19,624 nucleotides of DNA, taken from contig CAZOAA010000028.1 in the NCBI GenBank assembly GCA_964577715.1, forward strand, positions 1 to 19,624, read 5' to 3'. Of the stretch, positions 14,613-19,624 are shown in pieces; position 1 is the stretch's first letter, and each line of letters starts with the position of its first letter. The notes beneath the pieces were generated by a model. That model had not been told where the DNA came from. It searched no databases and saw only the letters and a program-made list of their open reading frames with translations. Source of the stretch: SUP05 sp964577715 (lineage in GTDB: Bacteria; Pseudomonadota; Gammaproteobacteria; PS1; Pseudothioglobaceae). The translations under genes and the position numbers were made by a program.

Positions 14613-15959
14613 TTTCTCAGCATCGCCAGTGTAAGTCATTGGGGTTAAATCAGCTAGTGCTTGCTTAGCGTCTTGTGGCATATCCAAATCTTTCACAAAC
14701 GCCGCTAACACCTGTGCATCAATCGTATTGCCACGAGTCAATTCTTTTAACTTTTCGTATGGGTTTTCAATACCATAACGGCGCATCACGGTTTGGATTG
14801 GTTCGGCCAGCACTTCCCACGAATTATCCAAATCTTCTAATAGCCTTGCCTCATTGGTTTCTAACTTGCCAATACCTTTAGCAATTGATGCATAAGCCAC
14901 CATTGAATGTGCACAACTCACACCTAAATTTCTAAGTACTGTGGAATCAGACAGATCTCTTTGCCAGCGAGAAATCGCCAATTTATCTGCCAAATGTGTA
15001 TTAATCGCATTGGCAATGCCTAAATTGCCTTCACCATTTTCAAAATCAATTGGGTTAACCTTGTGTGGCATGGTTGATGAACCCACCTCACCAGAGATGG
15101 TTTTTTGCTTGAAATAACCCAAAGAGATATAACCCCAAATATCACGACAATAATCAATCAAAATCGTATTAAAACGATTCATTGAATGAAAATACTCTGC
15201 CATGTAATCATGCGTTTCAATCTGTGGCGTATAGGCGGCATAATTCACCCCCAAACTTTCAATAAAATCTTGTGAAATATTTTGCCAATCTAGGTCTGGA
15301 TAAGCACATATATGTGCATTAAAATTACCTACAGCACCATTAAACTTACCCATAACTTTGACCGATTTTAAGTGGTCAATCTGGCGCTTTAAACGAAATG
15401 CAAAATTTGCCATTTCCTTGCCTACTGTTGTTGGAGAAGCGGTTTGACCATGTGTACGAGAAAGCATTGGGATAGTCGCATTGTCTTTTGCTAAAGCACT
15501 AATTAAAGACAAAATATTTTGCATTTGAGTCAACAACACATCGCGTCCGTCAATAAGCATTAGCGCATGGGATAAATTATTAATATCTTCAGATGTGCAA
15601 GCAAAATGAAAGAATTCACTTACTGTATTCAGCTCAGCGTTATTTTTAATTTTGTCTTTTAAAAAATATTCAACCGCCTTAACATCGTGATTAGTTGTAC
15701 GCTCAATCTCTTTGACTGTTTGCGCATCGTCAAGTGAAAAATTAGTAGCGATATCGGCTAAAAACTGACTGGCTTCAGCGCTAAAAGCAGGCACTTCAGC
15801 AATACCTGTATTGTCCGCCATGGCTTGTAGCCATTTAACTTCAATCAATACACGGTATTTAATAAGGCCAAATTCACTAAAAATTTCGCTCAGGGTGTTG
15901 GTTTTATCAAAATAACGTCCATCAACAGGGGAGATAGCAGTTAGTGCATTGAGTTCCAT
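14583..15959 (-). CDS. purB: PurB, adenylosuccinate lyase
   Basis: 458-residue fumarase-superfamily enzyme that acts twice in purine synthesis, splitting fumarate from SAICAR and from adenylosuccinate. The catalytic His is H170 in LSRTHGQ and the signature loop GSSTMPHKVNP is at 293-303, with its catalytic Ser. N-terminal ALTAISPVDGRY and the C-terminal NSWEVLAEPIQTVMRRYGIE region match the E. coli-type PurB closely, and length is within a few residues. It is divergent from acnB. A good promoter (TTGATA, 18-base spacer, TATAAT) lies just upstream, with no clear Shine-Dalgarno. The usual gammaproteobacterial neighbours mnmA and hflD are not here; instead rpsP follows 57 bases downstream. Confidence 0.97.
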   Translation of the reverse strand: MELNALTAISPVDGRYFDKTNTLSEIFSEFGLIKYRVLIEVKWLQAMADNTGIAEVPAFSAEASQFLADIATNFSLDDAQTVKEIERTTNHDVKAVEYFLKDKIKNNAELNTVSEFFHFACTSEDINNLSHALMLIDGRDVLLTQMQNILSLISALAKDNATIPMLSRTHGQTASPTTVGKEMANFAFRLKRQIDHLKSVKVMGKFNGAVGNFNAHICAYPDLDWQNISQDFIESLGVNYAAYTPQIETHDYMAEYFHSMNRFNTILIDYCRDIWGYISLGYFKQKTISGEVGSSTMPHKVNPIDFENGEGNLGIANAINTHLADKLAISRWQRDLSDSTVLRNLGVSCAHSMVAYASIAKGIGKLETNEARLLEDLDNSWEVLAEPIQTVMRRYGIENPYEKLKELTRGNTIDAQVLAAFVKDLDMPQDAKQALADLTPMTYTGDAEKLARDLEKLI

Positions 15960-15991
15960 AATTTGTTTAGTTAAATCAAATAAATGGTAAA

Positions 15992-16021
15992 ATTATACGC
16001 CTTATATGATTCACTTATCAA
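15992..16021 (-). promoter_or_regulatory. purB promoter
   Basis: Minus-strand -35 TTGATA (16021-16016), 18-base spacer and a perfect -10 TATAAT (15997-15992) put the start site near 15985, about 26 bases before the purB ATG. The element lies entirely upstream of the preferred acnB start at 16026. Confidence 0.6.
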
Positions 16022-16025
16022 ACAG

Positions 16026-18584
16026 ATGAAAACAGCCTATTTAGCTCATATTGACGAGCGCGCCAAAGATAATTTACCACCATTAGCACTCAATGCAGAA
16101 CAAACAAAATCTGTTGTTGAGAATCTAATCGAAGGTAATAATGAAGATTTTTATCTCGACTTATTAACTCATCGCGTTCCGCCTGGTGTGGATGAAGCAG
16201 CCTATGTAAAAGCAAGTTTTTTAACCAGTGTTGCTAAAGGTGAACAGAATTGCAATGCTATTAGCCCAGAGCAGGCCACTTTTTTATTAGGCACAATGAT
16301 GGGGGGCTACAATATCGCGCCACTGATTGATTTGCTTGATATTGACTCAACTGCACAAACAGCTTGTGATGCGCTATCTAAAACATTGCTTATTTATGAA
16401 GCCTATCAAGTAGTTGTAGAAAAATCAGCCAACAACGCTTTTGCTAAACAAGTAATTGATGCTTGGGCAAATGCCAATTGGTTCACTACTAAAGAAAAAT
16501 TACCAAAAGAAATCAAGCTCACAGTTTTCCGAGTTGAAGGTGAAATTAATACTGATGATTTATCACCTGCGACTGAGGCTTGGTCACGCCCTGATATCCC
16601 ATTGCATGCGCAATCTATGTTAGTTAAAAAAATGGATAGTCCGCTAAAAACCATTGCCAAACTTAAGGAAAAAGGCTTGCCACTGGCTTTTGTAGGCGAT
16701 GTAGTTGGCACAGGATCTTCGCGGAAATCAGCCATTAACTCAGTGCTTTGGCACATGGGCAATGATATTGACTATATCCCTAATAAGCGCAGTGGCGGTG
16801 TCGTGCTTGGTGGCAACATAGCGCCAATCTTTTTTAATACAGCACAAGATTCTGGCGCATTGCCAATTGAATGTGATGTTACTAAAATGAACATGGGCGA
16901 TGAAATCACCATTTATCCTTATGAAGGGGAAATTATTAACGCTAATGGTGAGATTGTCTCTACTTTTGAACTTACACCAACGACCATACCGGATGAAATC
17001 CGTGCAGGTGGCCGTATTCCTTTAATTATTGGCCGAGGCTTGACTGACAAAACACGTCAAGATCTAAACTTACCAGTTAGTGATATTTTCCTACGCCCAC
17101 AAGACGAAAGTAATAGTGACGCTGGCTACACGTTGGCGCAAAAGATTGTAGGCAAAGCTTGTGGTGTTGAGGGTATTCGACCTGGCACTTACTGTGAGCC
17201 GCGTATGACTACAGTCGGCTCGCAAGATACAACAGGCGCTATGACTCGTGATGAGCTTAAAGAATTAGCTTGCTTAGGTTTTTCAGCAGATTTAGTCATG
17301 CAAAGTTTTTGTCATACCGCTGCCTACCCGAAGCCGGTTGATTTAGAATTACAACATTCTTTGCCTGACTTTATGCAATCTCGTGGTGGTGTTGCGCTGA
17401 AACCGGGCGACGGTATCATTCACTCATGGTTAAATCGTATGTTGTTGCCTGATACCGTAGGCACAGGTGGCGATTCACATACACGCTTTCCGATTGGCAT
17501 TAGTTTTCCAGCTGGCTCTGGCTTGGTGGCTTTTGGTGCTTCTATTGGCGTATTGCCACTAGATATGCCAGAATCAGTCTTAGTGCGTTTTTCTGGTACG
17601 ATGCAAGAAGGCATTACACTACGTGATTTGGTTAATGCAATCCCGTATGCTGCGATTCAACAAGGCTTATTAACCGTTGAAAAATCCAACAAAAAGAATG
17701 TCTTTTCAGGAAGAATTTTAGAAATTGAAGGTTTGGGTGACTTAAAAATAGAGCAAGCTTTTGAACTGACTGATGCCTCTGCTGAACGATCAGCTAATGG
17801 CTGTACTATTAAACTTAATAAAGAACCTGTGGCAGAATACTTACAGTCGAATATTGCGCTATTGTCTTCTATGATAGAAATGGACTACGAAGATAAAAAG
17901 ACCCTTGCACGCCGCATTCAAGCGATGCAAAAATGGTTAGATGCACCTGAATTGTTGGAAGCAGATAGCAATTGCGAGTACGCAGCAGTTATTGATATTA
18001 ACCTTGATGAAATTAAAGAACCAATCTTAGCCTGCCCAAATGATCCAGACGATGTTAAGACGTTATCAGATGTTGCCAATACTAAGATTGATGAGGTATT
18101 TATCGGCTCATGTATGACTAACATTGGTCACTTTAGAGCAGCGGCACAATTATTAAAAAACCAGTCAAACTTACCAACTGAGCTTTGGGTTGCACCACCG
18201 ACTCGCATGGATGAGGCACAACTACGCACCGAAGGCATTTACAAAACCTTTGATGCAATTACTAAACATACAGAAATACCCGGATGCTCTTTATGTATGG
18301 GAAACCAGGCGCGTGTAAAAAACAATACTACGGTCGTTTCTACTTCAACACGTAATTTCCCAAATCGTTTAGGCGATGGTGCAGATGTATATTTATCCTC
18401 TGCTGAAGTAGCTGCTATTGCTGCAAAACTCGGTCATATCCCTACCATGCAAGAATACTTAAACGCAATGAGAGATATTCAATCAGAGTCAGATGAGATT
18501 TACCAATATTTAAATTTTGACCAAATCTCTGAGTATCAAGATGCAATTGGACATATAGCACTTGATACTATTCTAGAAGAATAG
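16026..18584 (+). CDS. acnB: AcnB, aconitate hydratase B
   Basis: 852-residue bifunctional aconitase (citrate to isocitrate; it can also act on 2-methyl-cis-aconitate) of the TCA cycle. The three cluster-binding cysteines are C696 in GSCMTNIGHF and C754 and C757 in PGCSLCMGNQ, the same pattern as E. coli AcnB. The N-terminal HEAT-like domain includes RVPPGVDEAAYVKASFL and LLGTMMGGYNI, and the swivelling domain follows with NTDDLSPATEAWSRPDIPLH and GDVVGTGSSRKSA. The frame is open from an ATG at 15984, but the E. coli protein aligns with its start at MKTAYLAHIDERA, and the earlier ATG would place coding sequence over the purB promoter, so I chose 16026. A terminator follows. No Shine-Dalgarno is obvious. 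Confidence 0.96.
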   Translation: MKTAYLAHIDERAKDNLPPLALNAEQTKSVVENLIEGNNEDFYLDLLTHRVPPGVDEAAYVKASFLTSVAKGEQNCNAISPEQATFLLGTMMGGYNIAPLIDLLDIDSTAQTACDALSKTLLIYEAYQVVVEKSANNAFAKQVIDAWANANWFTTKEKLPKEIKLTVFRVEGEINTDDLSPATEAWSRPDIPLHAQSMLVKKMDSPLKTIAKLKEKGLPLAFVGDVVGTGSSRKSAINSVLWHMGNDIDYIPNKRSGGVVLGGNIAPIFFNTAQDSGALPIECDVTKMNMGDEITIYPYEGEIINANGEIVSTFELTPTTIPDEIRAGGRIPLIIGRGLTDKTRQDLNLPVSDIFLRPQDESNSDAGYTLAQKIVGKACGVEGIRPGTYCEPRMTTVGSQDTTGAMTRDELKELACLGFSADLVMQSFCHTAAYPKPVDLELQHSLPDFMQSRGGVALKPGDGIIHSWLNRMLLPDTVGTGGDSHTRFPIGISFPAGSGLVAFGASIGVLPLDMPESVLVRFSGTMQEGITLRDLVNAIPYAAIQQGLLTVEKSNKKNVFSGRILEIEGLGDLKIEQAFELTDASAERSANGCTIKLNKEPVAEYLQSNIALLSSMIEMDYEDKKTLARRIQAMQKWLDAPELLEADSNCEYAAVIDINLDEIKEPILACPNDPDDVKTLSDVANTKIDEVFIGSCMTNIGHFRAAAQLLKNQSNLPTELWVAPPTRMDEAQLRTEGIYKTFDAITKHTEIPGCSLCMGNQARVKNNTTVVSTSTRNFPNRLGDGADVYLSSAEVAAIAAKLGHIPTMQEYLNAMRDIQSESDEIYQYLNFDQISEYQDAIGHIALDTILEE

Positions 18585-18602
18585 TCAAAAACACTAGACA
18601 AT

Positions 18603-18636
18603 AAAAAAGCCGCTATCTAAGATAAGCGGCTTTTTT
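18603..18636. terminator. Bidirectional rho-independent terminator between acnB and rpmG
   Basis: Six A, then GCCGCT pairing with AGCGGC across a 10-base loop that can itself pair (ATCT with AGAT), then six T. It serves acnB on plus and the rpmB-rpmG unit on minus. Confidence 0.92.
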
Positions 18637-18657
18637 ATTGAAGTTCCTAAAAGCAAA

Positions 18658-18813
18658 CTATTTAATTTTTGCTTCCTTATACATGACGTGTTTTCTAACA
18701 ACAGGATCAAACTTTTTAACTTCTACCTTTTCTGGGTGTAGACGCTTATTTTTAGTTGCTGTATAAAAGTGACCAGTTTTGGCTGATGATACTAATTTAA
18801 TCTTTTCTCTCAT
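18658..18813 (-). CDS. rpmG: Ribosomal protein bL33
   Basis: 51-residue large-subunit protein, read directly from the sequence. It starts MREKIKLVSSAKTGHFYTA and continues with KNKRLHPEKVEVKKFDPVVR, ending KEAKIK; this is a typical L33. It lacks the CxxC pairs, so it is the zinc-free form. The ATG at 18813 has a good Shine-Dalgarno (AGGAG) just upstream and sits 9 bases after the rpmB stop, the standard rpmB-rpmG arrangement. It converges on acnB across a terminator. Confidence 0.96.
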   Translation of the reverse strand: MREKIKLVSSAKTGHFYTATKNKRLHPEKVEVKKFDPVVRKHVMYKEAKIK

Positions 18814-18822
18814 GTCTTACTC

Positions 18823-19059
18823 CTAAACCTTTTCGCCGCGAGAACGAATCTCTGCCAGTACTGTGTCAATGCCTTTTTTATCAACAATACGCAAACCTTT
18901 TGCAGACAATTTTAGTTTAACAAAACGATTCTCACTCCCTACCCAAAAACGATGCGTATGCAAATTTGGGTAAAAACGACGACGCGTTTTATTGTGTGCG
19001 TGAGACACGTTGTTACCACTAATTGGATGTTTACCTGTTACTTGACATACCTTCGCCAT
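18823..19059 (-). CDS. rpmB: Ribosomal protein bL28
   Basis: 78-residue large-subunit protein. It has MAKVCQVTGKHPISGNNVSH at the N-terminus, RRRFYPNLHTHRFWVGSE in the middle and KKGIDTVLAEIRSRGEKV at the end, matching gammaproteobacterial L28 at full length. The frame can be extended upstream to 19074, but homologues begin at the equivalent of MAKVCQ, so the ATG at 19059 is chosen. There is no strong Shine-Dalgarno. rpmG follows after 9 bases. No radC or coaBC gene, common neighbours of this pair, is in view. Confidence 0.96.
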   Translation of the reverse strand: MAKVCQVTGKHPISGNNVSHAHNKTRRRFYPNLHTHRFWVGSENRFVKLKLSAKGLRIVDKKGIDTVLAEIRSRGEKV

Positions 19060-19091
19060 AATTAAACTCATCAAAAATCTAAAAGAAAGGA

Positions 19092-19119
19092 ATTATACTT
19101 AAAAAATGGCTGTTTTAAA
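19092..19119 (-). promoter_or_regulatory. Candidate rpmB-rpmG promoter
   Basis: On the minus strand a perfect TATAAT (19097-19092) has TTTAAA (19119-19114) 16 bases upstream as a partial -35. The start site would be near 19085, about 26 bases before the rpmB ATG. A second minus-strand TATAAT lies further upstream in the same AT-rich stretch, so the exact promoter is uncertain. Confidence 0.45.
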
Positions 19120-19142
19120 AGCTAAATTATATAAATATCCTA

Positions 19143-19171
19143 TTTACTATTGTCTCAACAAACTGTATGAT
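19143..19171 (+). promoter_or_regulatory. Promoter of tRNA-Ser
   Basis: -35 TTTACT (19143-19148), a 17-base spacer and -10 TATGAT (19166-19171) are followed by a run of four C in the discriminator, as in stringently controlled stable-RNA promoters. The start site would be near 19178, just before the tRNA 5' end. Confidence 0.55.
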
Positions 19172-19182
19172 ATCCCCACATC

Positions 19183-19272
19183 GGAGGGATGGCAGAGCGG
19201 CTGAATGCACCGGTCTTGAAAACCGGCAAGGGTTAATCCCCTTCTAGGGTTCAAATCCCTATCCCTCCACCA
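19183..19272 (+). tRNA. tRNA-Ser(UGA)
   Basis: Full class II cloverleaf of 90 bases including an encoded CCA. Acceptor GGAGGGA pairs with TCCCTCC, the anticodon stem CCGGT/ACCGG encloses loop CTTGAAA with anticodon TGA at 19217-19219, a long variable arm (AAGGG/CCCTT-type) follows, and the T arm is TAGGG/CCCTA with loop TTCAAAT. It reads UCA (and other UCN) serine codons. The discriminator base at 19269 is A, where E. coli serine tRNAs have G. Confidence 0.95.
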
Positions 19273-19290
19273 TTATTTTCATAAAAAACC

Positions 19291-19575
19291 ATGTCAACAA
19301 CTCGTTATACAGTATCAGGCATCACAGAAAATGGTCAAAAATTTAGACCCAGTGATTGGACTGAAAGGCTAATTTGTATACAGCCCGAACAATTAAAACG
19401 TTACAACGGTCATTTAAAAATCAAAAAAATTGATGGTATAAAATCAATCGTCTTTGATGACCAATTAAAATATGCCTGCTCATTTACTCACGAACGTATC
19501 CTTTCTTTTGCCAAAACCAACCATTTAACAATTACTAAAGAAACAATAGAAGACGAAAAAGACAACAAGCACTAA
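19291..19575 (+). CDS. DUF3579-like small protein, function unknown
   Basis: 94-residue soluble protein. The motif KFRPSDWTERLICI near residues 17-30, then GIKSIVFDDQL near 49-59 and ILSFAKTNHLTI near 70-81, resembles the DUF3579 family of beta- and gammaproteobacteria (pattern G-x-x-FRPSDW-x-ERL, then GVKCVVVD, then FARDN-L). No function is established for the family that I know of. The C-terminus is short and charged (EDEKDNKH). The ATG at 19291 lies 18 bases after the tRNA 3' end, so it may be read from the tRNA promoter or from a weak one of its own; no clear Shine-Dalgarno is seen. In betaproteobacteria I recall the family next to argF and rpsT, which cannot be checked here. Confidence 0.65.
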   Translation: MSTTRYTVSGITENGQKFRPSDWTERLICIQPEQLKRYNGHLKIKKIDGIKSIVFDDQLKYACSFTHERILSFAKTNHLTITKETIEDEKDNKH

Positions 19576-19624
19576 TCAACATACGAACCATGTTGGTATA
19601 TTGGCTGATGGTGAGGGGTACCAC
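19576..19624. other. Unresolved right edge; possible end of a convergent minus-strand gene
   Basis: These 49 bases cannot be assigned. On the minus strand one frame stays open from the edge and would end in TGA at 19578-19576 with the residues WYPSPSANIPTWFVC, plausible as the tail of a convergent gene abutting the DUF3579 stop. On the plus strand ATG at 19604 opens a frame to the edge. I recognise neither product. Confidence 0.25.

Noticed and set aside
15984..16025. Longer acnB N-terminus starting at the ATG at 15984
   Set aside because: The extra 14 residues are absent from E. coli AcnB, and this start would place coding sequence over the purB promoter.
1..19624. Mobile elements, CRISPR arrays, toxin-antitoxin or defence genes
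   Set aside because: No transposase, integrase, direct-repeat array or recognisable defence protein was found on either strand; the window reads as core chromosome.

Overview
The window is an AT-rich, densely packed stretch of a bacterial chromosome. Protein content points to a gammaproteobacterium: AcnB, PurB, RnfH, PmbA/TldE, ComM, a UbiI-type hydroxylase and a small DUF3579-like protein. Together with the base composition, the tight gene overlaps and a BicA-like transporter, it fits a streamlined, possibly autotrophic sulfur oxidiser of the SUP05/Thioglobus/vesicomyid-symbiont kind. That placement is inference from protein resemblance, with no marker search behind it.

Region 1 (1-9041, minus strand) is a run of ten housekeeping genes in the order birA, lptB, tsaD, comM, hisA, rnfH, corC, a COG2836/TauE-like membrane gene, pmbA, and a UbiI-like hydroxylase that runs off the left edge. 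Most neighbours overlap by 1-11 bases or are separated by fewer than 50 bases, so much of it is probably co-transcribed. The functions are unrelated: biotin attachment, LPS export, tRNA t6A, DNA uptake, histidine, metal efflux, ubiquinone. Several of these genes are away from their usual partners.

Region 2 (9090-13476) has truA on plus, then a divergent pair of SulP anion transporters. The plus-strand one resembles cyanobacterial BicA bicarbonate transporters. The minus-strand one is a generic SulP permease. Their shared intergenic region holds a 61-bp mirror-symmetric element with two TATAAT boxes back to back. This is the most distinctive regulatory signal in the window. A bidirectional terminator closes bicA.

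Region 3 (13501-18636) has rimM, rpsP and purB on minus and acnB on plus. rpsP encodes an S16 protein about twice the normal length, with an Ala/Glu/Lys-rich tail. The usual trmD-rplS genes do not follow rimM. purB and acnB are divergent and share a very short control region. A second bidirectional terminator follows acnB.

Region 4 (18658-19624) has rpmB-rpmG on minus, then tRNA-Ser(UGA) and the DUF3579-like gene on plus, and a short unresolved end.

I saw no mobile element, CRISPR array, toxin-antitoxin pair or defence system. There is no gene-free stretch longer than 300 bases. I do not see a wholly new system. The best leads are the mirrored SulP promoter, the S16 tail and the altered biotin-ligase loop.
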